Part shown: positions 34,241 to 42,819 of the stretch, one piece after another
Layout: each line of letters opens with the position of its first letter
How positions within the stretch are numbered: the stretch's first letter is position 1
DNA from: an uncultured Pseudomonadota bacterium
GTDB taxonomy: Bacteria > Pseudomonadota > Gammaproteobacteria > Comchoanobacterales > Comchoanobacteraceae
DNA length: 64,000 nt
Assembly (NCBI GenBank): GCA_913020085.1
Contig: CAJVZW010000001.1
Coordinates: 124,001 to 188,000 of the forward strand
Direction: 5' to 3'
Program-made: the position numbers and the translations under genes
Notes under the pieces: model-generated
Databases searched by the model: none
Seen by the model: only the letters and a program-made list of their open reading frames with translations
What the model was told of the DNA's origin: nothing

Positions 34241-34555
34241 GAAACCGAATGGTTCGGTATAAGTGGGCAACTCGCAGAAGATTTTAGGCCTCCCAAATAA
34301 GGGCGCACACCACCTAATGATTCCGTCCCCCGGGCTGGTTATGTTCACCCGGTTCCCCGTCGATCTTAATAATAAGTATAGTATATTGGGAAGCATCTCG
34401 CTGACTAATTCAACACTGATTTCATCACTTGATACCGGGGCAGTATATCCTAAATTTAATGAAAGTCGCATCGTAAGCCATTTAATTGACAAGGTTTTAA
34501 TATTCTGTTAATTTTCAATATACAGGATTTTACCTGGGATTATTAGGAGAGAAAC
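34241..34555. other. GC-rich intergenic stretch, possibly a structured RNA
   Basis: No convincing gene. The part 34260-34365 is clearly richer in G and C than surrounding intergenic DNA. It holds ccggg/cccgg arms around 34330-34352 and a long-range pairing of cctcccaa (34289) with ttgggaag (34386) with one mismatch. In an AT-rich genome this suggests a structured RNA on either strand; a 6S-like rod was considered but not established. The right end holds the porin promoter. Confidence 0.35.
34486..34514 (+). promoter_or_regulatory. Promoter of porin-like gene 1
   Basis: TTGACA (34486-34491), 17-bp spacer ending in TGT, then TAATTT (34509-34514). The TGN before the -10 box makes it an extended -10 type. 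The same layout, TTGACA-N14-TGT-TAAT, occurs before porin-like gene 2. Confidence 0.6.
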
Positions 34556-36040
34556 ATGTTACTAAACAAATCAGCAAGGACCACACTCGGGATAGTCTCA
34601 GTGCTAATGGCCTTGTCAATGAATTCTGCATTTGCAGCAAAAGCGCCTAAAGCGCCAGTTAAGCCAGCTGTGAAACCAGCTTATACCTTTAAAATATCAG
34701 GATCAGGTGATCTGGGAATAGGTTCAGTGGTGGTTCCTGCTACTGCTGAACAAAACCCACAATCTGGTCTATGGGATATGGGGGCATACAGCACAACAAC
34801 AATCGGTAGTTCAGGATGGAAGCCTTTTCACTTGCTAGTAGATGCAGACATGGTTTTTGGAAGTTTGAAAGCGGGTACACACCTTGATTTATGGGCAGGT
34901 GATAATCAACCCAATGGAACATGGGCAGAAAACCCGAACTCTCCAACCAACGATAATTTCCAGTCCCTTATTACTGATAATTATCAATATAGAGGTATAG
35001 GTTTGTCAGTTCCTTTCTACTGCATATACACCAGTCACGATGTTTTTGGTAGGGTCGATCTGGGTGTAGAAGATACAATGTCAGCTAAAGTTGCTAGACT
35101 AACATACCTCGATGAATTTTCTGATATTGCCTGGGGTGGTCTCCATAAAAACCTTGTTAGTACCACACCTGTTGGCACTAATAAAGGTAATGATGCAGGG
35201 GAGGCTTCTAGAATTCCAAGTGATACAGATACCATTTGGTTACAGGGTTATACCCGCCGTATGAGCTACCGTCTTCCAACAATCACAAAAGGCTTAGAAG
35301 TAGGGTTTGATTATGCGCCATATTACTATGAGGGCTGGAAAGGAAATTCGTTTTCAGGGCTTGGCGCTGGAATGACTTACGAAACCTCAGTTGATGCTTC
35401 CAAGCTTAAACTCGGGCTAGCTTACGCTCCAAATATCTCGCTCAATGCTCGTGAGGCAAATAATATTGACGTAGACGCTGATGATGCAGGTGAATATGAT
35501 GCAGATAGAGATGGTGCATCTAGATCTTATCGTAACAAGTGGGTCCATGGCGCTGATACATATGCACTATCTGCTGCGATGATTTCTGGCAACTTCAACT
35601 TGTCAATGAATCTAAAACTAGGGCTGCCATACAATAACCGCACTGCTGGTCTTACTACCCCGTTGTCAACACATTTCCCAGTTGCTAGCCAGTACCAGGT
35701 CAAGCTTGGTCATACTTTACCTATGGCATCTGGTTCTCTAAGTTCGTATTTGAGATATCAGACAAACGACAACTTTGAAGTAGGTAATGGTAACACGCCT
35801 GGCGCAGCATCGCATGGTGATTTGGTTGATACCGGTCTTTCATACAAAGTTGGTAAGGTGTCTTACCACTTCAACATGGGTGCCCAACTTAACCGATTCG
35901 TATACGCACCGCATTTGTATGATACTCAAGCCGCTAATGATAATACTGAGTTCGGAGATTATGCGCAGGCAAATCTCTCAACCAAGCAGGTGCTTGCTGA
36001 TACCGTTGCTATGGGTGTAGCTATGCAATATGAGTTTTAA
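34556..36040 (+). CDS. Outer-membrane porin-like beta-barrel 1
   Basis: A 494-residue protein with a Sec signal peptide (MLLNKSARTTLGIVSVLMAL...AFA, cut near residue 28) followed by an Ala/Lys/Pro linker. Alternating strands then begin at YTFKISGSGDLGIG, and the chain ends in MQYEF; a terminal Phe is the usual beta-barrel assembly signal. Asp-rich loops occur near residue 305-325. It shares YDVxxxHxxFGxxxLGVDxTMSA-like features with the next two genes but is the most diverged. It has its own promoter and a strong terminator. Pore specificity unknown. Confidence 0.82.
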   Translation: MLLNKSARTTLGIVSVLMALSMNSAFAAKAPKAPVKPAVKPAYTFKISGSGDLGIGSVVVPATAEQNPQSGLWDMGAYSTTTIGSSGWKPFHLLVDADMVFGSLKAGTHLDLWAGDNQPNGTWAENPNSPTNDNFQSLITDNYQYRGIGLSVPFYCIYTSHDVFGRVDLGVEDTMSAKVARLTYLDEFSDIAWGGLHKNLVSTTPVGTNKGNDAGEASRIPSDTDTIWLQGYTRRMSYRLPTITKGLEVGFDYAPYYYEGWKGNSFSGLGAGMTYETSVDASKLKLGLAYAPNISLNAREANNIDVDADDAGEYDADRDGASRSYRNKWVHGADTYALSAAMISGNFNLSMNLKLGLPYNNRTAGLTTPLSTHFPVASQYQVKLGHTLPMASGSLSSYLRYQTNDNFEVGNGNTPGAASHGDLVDTGLSYKVGKVSYHFNMGAQLNRFVYAPHLYDTQAANDNTEFGDYAQANLSTKQVLADTVAMGVAMQYEF

Positions 36041-36057
36041 TTAATTCGTATTTTATG

Positions 36058-36087
36058 AAAAAAAGGGGCTTCGGCTCCTTTTTTTTT
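36058..36087 (+). terminator. Rho-independent terminator after porin-like gene 1
   Basis: Stem ggggc/gctcc with a ttcg tetraloop, extended by A-U pairs, followed by a run of T. It separates gene 1 from genes 2 and 3. Confidence 0.9.
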
Positions 36088-36111
36088 ACTTAAGATTAGC
36101 ATTAGATGATC

Positions 36112-36145
36112 TTGACACTTTACTAATCTTTTGTTAATGATTAGT
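36112..36145 (+). promoter_or_regulatory. Promoter of porin-like genes 2-3 with an inverted repeat
   Basis: TTGACA (36112-36117), 17-bp spacer ending in TGT, TAATGA (36135-36140). A perfect 7-bp inverted repeat, actaatc (36122-36128) and gattagt (36139-36145), spans the spacer and the -10 box, so a dimeric regulator could bind there. The regulator is unknown. Confidence 0.55.
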
Positions 36146-36174
36146 ATATATTTAACAGGATATTTGGTGACCAT

Positions 36175-37596
36175 ATGATATTTAACCAATCAGCACGGAG
36201 AGCTATATCAGCATCTTCATTACTCGTCTCATTAGCAGCTTGTCAATTTGCTTTCGCAGCAGCAGCTCCAAAAGCGCCCGTAACACTCAAGCCAAGCTAC
36301 AGCTTCAGTATATCTGGAAACGCTACATTTGGCCTTAGAAACACCTCTTCAGGAATGTTAGGGGGAGAGGCTAGCAGTAGCTTTGGGTTTAGCAACTTGA
36401 GCGGTGACTCCGTATGGGATTTTGGTCCTTTTGGTACAGAGGGATTCGCACTTAAATTTAATGCTGATATGTTGATTGGCAAGCTTAATATTGGATCAAA
36501 ATTAAACTTACAGGTAAAGGAAGAGAAAAACGGAAATAACATACTCTTAGCCTTATCTCAATTGGGAGAAGAAACGGGGGCACAGGAGCCTGTTCCCAAT
36601 TATACTCAAAACGCTTACGACGTAACTGCAGGGACATATGATGTTCATATAAGTCATCCAAGCTTTGGGGCTTTAAGCCTCGGCGTTGATGGCACAATGA
36701 GCGCAGCTGCTGCACTGGTATCATATTCTAAGCAAGCCTCTGAATTGGGATATGACTATACTAGAGTTAGAGTAGTTAGTGACAGTCCTAGTAGTAGTTT
36801 GAGTGACGCAAGCGTTCTAAATTTTGCCGCTGGTGCACTAGGGCAACGTGTGACAGATCGAATTGCATATCGTACAAAATTTAAAGATTTCTCAATTGGC
36901 TTAGATTACGTTCCGCAAAGATATTATGGTAACGTATACTCTGTACTTGAGGGCTCAAAGGGTTTAGGTGTGATCTATGAAACATCACTTGACTCAGCAA
37001 AGCTCAAACTTGGTGTCTCTTATGCCAGTGAAATTGGCCTAGGACCATCGAGCCTGGGAGCAAAGAATGAAACAGGTGCCCTCTCTTCAGTCGATTCTGA
37101 GCTTGCCTCATGGACACGATCAGGCGACTCGCTAGCTATTTCAGCTGCTGCTCTTACTCATGGTTTTGATCTGAGTATCGCAGCGGGTGCTTGGCGTCCT
37201 TACAATGATCGTGCTAGTGATATGACTGGTAATTTTGCCACAAAGTATGAAACATCAACCTCTTTGATATTGAAAGCAGGTTATCAGATCGACGCATTAT
37301 CTTTTGGTACAACTCACGTTGGTATCCGTCATGGAGTAATGCGAAACGTCTTCCAGACTCTCGGGAATGTTGCAGGTAATTCTAGTACAGCAAATCTAAC
37401 GGACCTCGGGGTGACTCAATCTATTGGTAATGCTGAGCTTTACGCCGCTTTAACTAGAATATATCGTTTGACCTTGCAGTCTGAGAGTGATTTCTATTCA
37501 AAAGCTGATGGTTCTTACGACGCTGGTAATATTTCTACAGTGCAAAAGTTTAAGGGTGTCACAGGCTTTGTTTCAGGAATTAAATATAGTTTCTAA
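36175..37596 (+). CDS. Outer-membrane porin-like beta-barrel 2
   Basis: A 473-residue paralogue of its neighbours. Signal peptide to AFA near residue 28, then APKAPVTLKPSYSFSISGNATFGLRN. Further shared blocks are VWDFGPFGTEGFALKFNADML, YDVHISHPSFGALSLGVDGTMSA and, near the end, TDLGVTQSIGNAELY; it finishes in GIKYSF. It is much closer to gene 3 than to gene 1. The signal region contains LAAC, but a normal signal peptidase I site follows, so I do not call it a lipoprotein. It starts a two-gene unit with gene 3. Confidence 0.83.
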   Translation: MIFNQSARRAISASSLLVSLAACQFAFAAAAPKAPVTLKPSYSFSISGNATFGLRNTSSGMLGGEASSSFGFSNLSGDSVWDFGPFGTEGFALKFNADMLIGKLNIGSKLNLQVKEEKNGNNILLALSQLGEETGAQEPVPNYTQNAYDVTAGTYDVHISHPSFGALSLGVDGTMSAAAALVSYSKQASELGYDYTRVRVVSDSPSSSLSDASVLNFAAGALGQRVTDRIAYRTKFKDFSIGLDYVPQRYYGNVYSVLEGSKGLGVIYETSLDSAKLKLGVSYASEIGLGPSSLGAKNETGALSSVDSELASWTRSGDSLAISAAALTHGFDLSIAAGAWRPYNDRASDMTGNFATKYETSTSLILKAGYQIDALSFGTTHVGIRHGVMRNVFQTLGNVAGNSSTANLTDLGVTQSIGNAELYAALTRIYRLTLQSESDFYSKADGSYDAGNISTVQKFKGVTGFVSGIKYSF

Positions 37597-37610
37597 GCAT
37601 CAAATAATTT

Positions 37611-37626
37611 AGGCTCGCTAGAGCCT
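37611..37626 (+). promoter_or_regulatory. Intercistronic hairpin between porin-like genes 2 and 3
   Basis: aggctc-gcta-gagcct forms a 6-bp stem with a 4-base loop in the 44-bp spacer. No T-run follows, so it is more likely an mRNA-processing or stabilising hairpin than a full terminator. Confidence 0.5.
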
Positions 37627-37640
37627 CTCTTGGAGAACTT

Positions 37641-39065
37641 ATGCGCACTCACCTAAATTTGGGGCCCCAACTTCTGGGGCTTCTAATCATTTTTAGCTAT
37701 CCTTTGAATGTCCTTGCCAACTCTATGCCCTCAAAGCCAGTCTATATTTTCAAACTTTCAGGGTCTGGTACATTTGGGATTAGAAATTTCCAAAATGGCA
37801 TGACAGGACCTGAAAACGGTGCAAGTGCTAGTACATTAGGTTTTGGCAATGGTAACAGTGCCTCCATATGGACTTTTGGGGCATACGGCTACAAGTCATT
37901 CATACTAAAAGCACAGGGTGACTTGCTGTTAGGAGCGCTGCAAATAGGTAGCATGATGGAGTTGAGTATTGATAATTCTTTGGGGAATATTGTATTCGGC
38001 AATACTGCCACTACGCACACGTATCCTCAACAGTTGTCAAGTGCCGCACATCAACAAAATAGACATTCTTTAACAGCCAGGTTGTATGATGTTCACCTAT
38101 CGCACCCGCGATTTGGTTTCTTAAGTCTTGGAGTTGATCGAACTATGTCTGCAGACGCTGCTGGAGTTTCATACTCCAAGCAGGGATCAGAGATTGCTTA
38201 TGACTTTAACGCTGTGAAATTAGTGAAAGACCCATCCTCTTTTGATGGTGATTTCGATAATTCAAGCGTGTATCTATTTCACTTCATTAGCTTTCCCGCC
38301 GGGCAAAATATTACGGACCGTATTGAGTATCGACTCAAGTTTAAAGGTCTTTCGGTTGGGTTAAGTTATGTCCCGCAGAGATTCAAGAACTATGAACTTG
38401 GGTATTCTGTGCTAGAGGGATCAAAGGGTGTTGGGGCGATATACGAGGTGCCATTTGATAAATCGAAGTTCAAATTTGGGTTTTCGTATGCAACTGAAAT
38501 AGGTCTTGGAAGCGCAAAAATTGGTTCTTCTAGCAGTGCCTTGTCGCAAGCTGGTTTTTCAGAGTGGACACGTTCCGGTAACACGCTCTCGGTATCAGCT
38601 GCTACGATTGCTAATGGTGTGGACTTTAGTATGTCAGCAGGTATTTGGAACCCGTATAATAACCGCGCTGCTGACATTGAGGGGAATATTGCTGACGAAT
38701 ACACACCGGCAACATCATTGTTAATTAAGCTGGGCTACGCCCATAATTTTATTGCTTCTGGGGAAACTCATTTTGGAGTGAGACATAGAGTGATTCGTAA
38801 TGCTTTTCAATCATCTGGTGAAGTTGCTGGAAACAAAAGTAGTGCAGATTTAATCGATGTAGGCGTGACCCAATCCATCGGAAATGCCGAGATTTACAGC
38901 GGTATAACAAGAATATATCATATCACAGCACATTCTCAGCATGATCTTGGGTTTGGTGATGATAGGTCGTCCGGCTCATCTGGAGAGCTTGTCATTTATA
39001 ATAATAAAGAGCAAAAACTTCAGTCGCTAACGGGATTTGTCACCGGACTCAAATATAGCTTCTAA
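37641..39065 (+). CDS. Outer-membrane porin-like beta-barrel 3
   Basis: A 474-residue close paralogue of gene 2. Signal peptide ending VLAN near residue 27, then PVYIFKLSGSGTFGIRN. Shared blocks are IWTFGAYGYKSFILKAQGDLL, YDVHLSHPRFGFLSLGVDRTMSA, VLEGSKGVGAIYE and IDVGVTQSIGNAEIY; it ends GLKYSF. It differs from gene 2 mainly in loop lengths, as expected for surface-exposed loops under diversifying pressure. No separate promoter seen; probably cotranscribed with gene 2. Convergent with murU (31-bp gap). Confidence 0.83.
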   Translation: MRTHLNLGPQLLGLLIIFSYPLNVLANSMPSKPVYIFKLSGSGTFGIRNFQNGMTGPENGASASTLGFGNGNSASIWTFGAYGYKSFILKAQGDLLLGALQIGSMMELSIDNSLGNIVFGNTATTHTYPQQLSSAAHQQNRHSLTARLYDVHLSHPRFGFLSLGVDRTMSADAAGVSYSKQGSEIAYDFNAVKLVKDPSSFDGDFDNSSVYLFHFISFPAGQNITDRIEYRLKFKGLSVGLSYVPQRFKNYELGYSVLEGSKGVGAIYEVPFDKSKFKFGFSYATEIGLGSAKIGSSSSALSQAGFSEWTRSGNTLSVSAATIANGVDFSMSAGIWNPYNNRAADIEGNIADEYTPATSLLIKLGYAHNFIASGETHFGVRHRVIRNAFQSSGEVAGNKSSADLIDVGVTQSIGNAEIYSGITRIYHITAHSQHDLGFGDDRSSGSSGELVIYNNKEQKLQSLTGFVTGLKYSF

Positions 39066-39096
39066 CTCTATGGTGTCTTAAAGGTGCTAGAACGAT

Positions 39097-39705
39097 CTAC
39101 TTTTGATGCTTGATAATAGAATGATAGTCGCCAACGTTATTCCAAAACTTGGTGATTATCTCTCCGGAGAAATGATTGTTTCTTATGATCTGCCCCAACT
39201 GGTTGGTGCCTGAAAATAAATGGCAGTTAAAAACGCCAATACCGGTGTAACTTAGCTCTCCTTTAGGGAGAACTTTATTATTAGCCAAACCCAGATCGGA
39301 ATAGATATCCCTTGCAAGAAAAAGGTGGCCATCTGAGTCACATTCAATATCGATATTGTTATAGTCAAAGTCCGTATAGATGTCAGCTGATATTATTAAT
39401 ACATAACCGCTAATGCCGGACTTTTCTATCATATTGCGGATACCCTCTGCTGTGCCAAGGGGGCTGCTTTGCGGCTCCTTAAATACGGTGATAGGAGCAT
39501 TTGGATACTGGTAATGAAAATAATCTTCAAATAACTCTCCGTGTGAAGTATTGACCAATATGTTTTTTGTTTTACTCTGGATGAGCTTTGAGATATGGTG
39601 GCCAATCAATGTGTTTCCGTTATAGTTAATAAGCGGTTTAGGTCGATACTTTGTTAACGGAGATAGACGCGTGCCAAGCCCAGCAGCTAGGATAATGACA
39701 TTCAT
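39097..39705 (-). CDS. murU: N-acetylmuramate alpha-1-phosphate uridylyltransferase
   Basis: Sugar nucleotidyltransferase of peptidoglycan recycling that makes UDP-MurNAc, bypassing de novo synthesis. NVIILAAGLGTRLSPLTKYRPKPL is the N-terminal nucleotide-binding motif with its catalytic Arg and Lys; LIISADIYTDFD holds the metal Asp. The 202 residues are slightly short. It overlaps amgK by 4 bp. The amgK-murU pair next to lptD is the arrangement known from Pseudomonas, where the pathway can confer fosfomycin tolerance. Confidence 0.92.
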   Translation of the reverse strand: MNVIILAAGLGTRLSPLTKYRPKPLINYNGNTLIGHHISKLIQSKTKNILVNTSHGELFEDYFHYQYPNAPITVFKEPQSSPLGTAEGIRNMIEKSGISGYVLIISADIYTDFDYNNIDIECDSDGHLFLARDIYSDLGLANNKVLPKGELSYTGIGVFNCHLFSGTNQLGQIIRNNHFSGEIITKFWNNVGDYHSIIKHQK

Positions 39706-40622
39706 AGGCTCGCTTCAATAGGGATTTTAAATATTGCATACTTCGGTAGTAAGTCACAGAACTTAATAATGCGATTTTTTATCCTGGGAAGATAACTCAA
39801 ATAACGCGGTTTTCCTGTTCGACCAAGGCGCATAAATAAGCCCAGGCATTTAAGGTGTCGTTGAAGCGCAGTAAGGTGCAGACTGTAATAGAAATCCGGA
39901 TAGCTATTGCTATGCTGTGCAACAAAGTCGTTGGCTAACAAATTGACAATATCATCACTCCAGCTGATATAGCAATCAAAAAGCAAAGAGGCAATATCAT
40001 ATGTCCATGGGCCGATACACATATCCTGCTGGTCAATCACATGAATTTTATTTTTGTATTCTATCAAATTGCTACTGTGATAATCTTTGTGAACAACAGT
40101 GGTTGGGATCGCAGCAATTTCGTTGGCCAGTTCACGAATGGCATAATTTATCTGACTGACGATATGACGAGACAACGGCAAAGTAGTGACAAATTCTGAT
40201 ACAAAAAGGTTCGCTTCACGAATAAAATCATCTTGAGCGTAGTAGGGTAGGTCGTCACCAGAGGCCCTGGTTTGTAGGCGAATAATATGCTGTATCGCAT
40301 CTTGATATAGATCTGTAAAGCCTCTTTCGGTAACAGACTTAAGAAGGTGCTGATCACCTAGGTCATTTTGGACAATCCAGCCACCTTCAGTCGAAAAGTT
40401 GATAATTTCTGCACAAGGAATGGCGCAGGTTTTTAGTTTTTTTTGGCTTTGTACAATGGAGGTGATATTATGGGTGGTATCGTTTACTTGCATAAAAATC
40501 ACGGGCGGTTTTTCCTTCCGTGTCAGCCGGTAGAAGCATCGTGTGCTTGCTTCCATTGGGATGAGTGCATATGACGTGACATCAGGCACAATCCCAGCCA
40601 GATGTGTGAGTAAATGGTCCAT
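39702..40622 (-). CDS. amgK: N-acetylmuramate/N-acetylglucosamine kinase
   Basis: Anomeric sugar kinase of the aminoglycoside-phosphotransferase fold that makes MurNAc 1-phosphate for MurU. VVHKDYHSSNLI is the catalytic loop (HxDxxxxN; here HKDYHSSN), and IHVIDQQDMCIGPWTYDIASLL the metal-binding DxD-like segment. I chose the ATG at 40622 (protein MDHLLTHLAGIVPD); an ATG at 40673 would extend it by 17 residues and overlap the divergent lptD by 22 bp. Confidence 0.9.
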   Translation of the reverse strand: MDHLLTHLAGIVPDVTSYALIPMEASTRCFYRLTRKEKPPVIFMQVNDTTHNITSIVQSQKKLKTCAIPCAEIINFSTEGGWIVQNDLGDQHLLKSVTERGFTDLYQDAIQHIIRLQTRASGDDLPYYAQDDFIREANLFVSEFVTTLPLSRHIVSQINYAIRELANEIAAIPTTVVHKDYHSSNLIEYKNKIHVIDQQDMCIGPWTYDIASLLFDCYISWSDDIVNLLANDFVAQHSNSYPDFYYSLHLTALQRHLKCLGLFMRLGRTGKPRYLSYLPRIKNRIIKFCDLLPKYAIFKIPIEASL

Positions 40623-40651
40623 GGCACTAATATTAGCAATTTTGGATTTGC

Positions 40652-42763
40652 ATGACAAATTTTCTACCCTCATCTGCTGCTATTTTGATCATGATGCTCA
40701 TTACATCAGCTTTTAGCTATGCTGAAGATAGTTGCCAATATGATATGCCTGCAATCTATGAAGCCACATCGCCCAAGCCATCACTTGAGATCGTTGGTGA
40801 GTATCCAATTAAAATGTCTGATCGGTTTTTGAGGTCTAAACATCCGGTCAGTGTTTTTACGGGAGATTATAAAATTACATTAAAGAAAATGAATTTCAAT
40901 ACCAAGAGCTTATTTCTTAAGGCCCGTGGGTTGGTTCTTAGTTCACTACAGTTTGTTATTAAGGCAGAAAGCGCTGTAATGAATTTATCAAATCATAGCG
41001 GGAAATTGAATAATGTCGATTACTGGATTCAACATGAGTATGTTGTTTCAAATGGCAAGGCAAATTCTGCAGCATGGCAAGATAAACAATTGTTGCTTCA
41101 ACGTGCTACTTATACACAATGTCCACCTAACAAGCGCATTTGGGAATTTTATGCAAAGTCGGTCACTGTGCCAAAAGGAAGTAAGTATGTTGATCTGGAG
41201 CTACCAGGGTTAAAACTCTTTGGGTGGGATCTTGGTCAGGTTTCACAACGACTTCGGTTCCCCGTAGGGACCGAGCGTGCCAGTGGTTGGTTGCCACCAC
41301 AGGTGAGTATTAACTCTCGTCTTGGCTTGGGCGTAGGTTTGCCATATTATCACGTTATTGACCCTTTCTCAGATGTTGAGCTCACCTCTATTTTCTATAC
41401 TCGTCCAGCATTGACACTACATACTTTTTACCGATTAGTTTCAGGTGACTTCTATTACAGCCTGAACGGATATTTTGTACCATTTGACCGAACAGACGAC
41501 AACTCACAAAATAGCCGTTATGCCATGGCACTAAAGATAAAATCAGACCCACGCCTATCATGGAAGTTGATCGGAAATTTCGGATATGTGGGTGATAAGT
41601 GGTGGACACGAGACTATACCTATGTGGACAGGGAGAACCAATCATTTATCCCATCTAATTTAGAAATTTCTCATCAGTCATTAAACGAATATTGGCGGCT
41701 ACTGTTTCGCCGGTTCCAGTATTTAGACACAGGGCTTGACTCGTTATTTGTATATGAGCGATTACCGGAGATTAATTATAGAAAAATCATTCCAGTTGAT
41801 CAGTCCACACAGTTTATTTTTGAAGAAGATGCGGTTATTTTCTCTCCTAAAGGCCATTCTGATCAAGAATTAACTTCTGGATTTCGTTCAACAGGGGAGG
41901 TGGGTATTTTACATCTTCAGCGGGACAGGTTTTTGGTTGAGCAGTCAATCAAGGTGCGTTGGCTGTTACATAGTAAAAGTCACAAAACTGGTCAGTTTGT
42001 AATGGCGCCGGATATGAAATTTTCTATAGGCGAGGATTTTATGGAAGGCGAAGCACTTTTGAGTCCATCGGTGTCTTTTCACTGGGTGCCATTTTCCGAT
42101 CAATCAGATACGCCAATTTATGATGGTGTTTCCATTGGGGACCTTAGTTTTGAGAGCAACCAACTAGCGCAAGATCGGATATTTGATCGGTCTGATATAC
42201 AGCTTAAATTGGCTGTTTCAAAAGCAAACTCTCAATTTACTGTTTCGGGAAGATACGCAGTTAACTTACATCAAACTTGTGTAGATCCAAACTGTGAGAT
42301 TGACTGGCTTGCAAAACATCATATGTCACCTTTGAGCATTGAGTGGGTAGGCAATTTAGAGTCTCAAATATTTAATGTGAAATCAGAATGGGTCAATGAG
42401 GCTCCTTATATGAATTTGCTTGTAATGAATGTAAGCGGCGAATCAAATGCTTTAAAATATACTCTAGGTTATGAGTGGCACCGGCAATACTATAACTTGA
42501 ACAAACAAAATACCATTTCGGGAGCTAGCCGATTAATGTTGGATTTGCTGGCAAATATAGATGATAAATGGCAGCTGGATCTAAAACCGAACGTTATTTT
42601 TGATGGCAGGACAAGATTAGGATATGATGCTGCCATGAAGTATCGGGACTGTTGTTTCGCTGCGAGTATTAATTTGTCGCTGTCTCCAAGAACATACGAT
42701 GGCTTGATGCGTTTTTCCCATCGGCCTGAGTTATCTTTTCAAATGTCATTGTCTCCTTTATAA
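40652..42763 (+). CDS. lptD: LPS-assembly protein LptD
   Basis: Outer-membrane barrel that, with LptE, inserts LPS into the outer leaflet. Signal peptide to about residue 24; N-terminal OstA-like domain with SLEIVGEYPIKMSDRFL; then the barrel, recognisable by GWLPPQVSINSRLGLGVGLPYYHVIDPFSD read in parts. Cys residues sit at 28, 157, 667 and 668 (YRDCC), as needed for the two long-range disulfides of mature LptD. DsbB is encoded at 60.3 kb. It is smaller (703 aa) than E. coli LptD (784). Divergent from amgK; followed by surA. Confidence 0.93.
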   Translation: MTNFLPSSAAILIMMLITSAFSYAEDSCQYDMPAIYEATSPKPSLEIVGEYPIKMSDRFLRSKHPVSVFTGDYKITLKKMNFNTKSLFLKARGLVLSSLQFVIKAESAVMNLSNHSGKLNNVDYWIQHEYVVSNGKANSAAWQDKQLLLQRATYTQCPPNKRIWEFYAKSVTVPKGSKYVDLELPGLKLFGWDLGQVSQRLRFPVGTERASGWLPPQVSINSRLGLGVGLPYYHVIDPFSDVELTSIFYTRPALTLHTFYRLVSGDFYYSLNGYFVPFDRTDDNSQNSRYAMALKIKSDPRLSWKLIGNFGYVGDKWWTRDYTYVDRENQSFIPSNLEISHQSLNEYWRLLFRRFQYLDTGLDSLFVYERLPEINYRKIIPVDQSTQFIFEEDAVIFSPKGHSDQELTSGFRSTGEVGILHLQRDRFLVEQSIKVRWLLHSKSHKTGQFVMAPDMKFSIGEDFMEGEALLSPSVSFHWVPFSDQSDTPIYDGVSIGDLSFESNQLAQDRIFDRSDIQLKLAVSKANSQFTVSGRYAVNLHQTCVDPNCEIDWLAKHHMSPLSIEWVGNLESQIFNVKSEWVNEAPYMNLLVMNVSGESNALKYTLGYEWHRQYYNLNKQNTISGASRLMLDLLANIDDKWQLDLKPNVIFDGRTRLGYDAAMKYRDCCFAASINLSLSPRTYDGLMRFSHRPELSFQMSLSPL

Positions 42764-42765
42764 GA

Positions 42766-42793
42766 TTGATATCTTATTCAGACTCATTATAAT
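42766..42793 (+). promoter_or_regulatory. Promoter of surA-rsmA
   Basis: TTGATA (42766-42771), 16-bp spacer, TATAAT (42788-42793), about 26 bp before the surA-like ATG. The perfect -10 box and position argue that surA-rsmA can be read independently of lptD. Confidence 0.65.
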
Positions 42794-42819
42794 GGTTATA
42801 CCATATAACGGAATTACTG

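Noticed and set aside
34211-34511. Two open frames on opposite strands between fur and the first porin
   Set aside because: Neither has a ribosome-binding site or a protein-like composition, and they cover the same GC-rich stretch on both strands, which better fits a non-coding structure.
36175-36270. LAAC in the signal region of porin-like gene 2 as a lipoprotein box
   Set aside because: A standard AFA signal-peptidase site follows, and the paralogues have no Cys there; a beta-barrel lipoprotein is unlikely.
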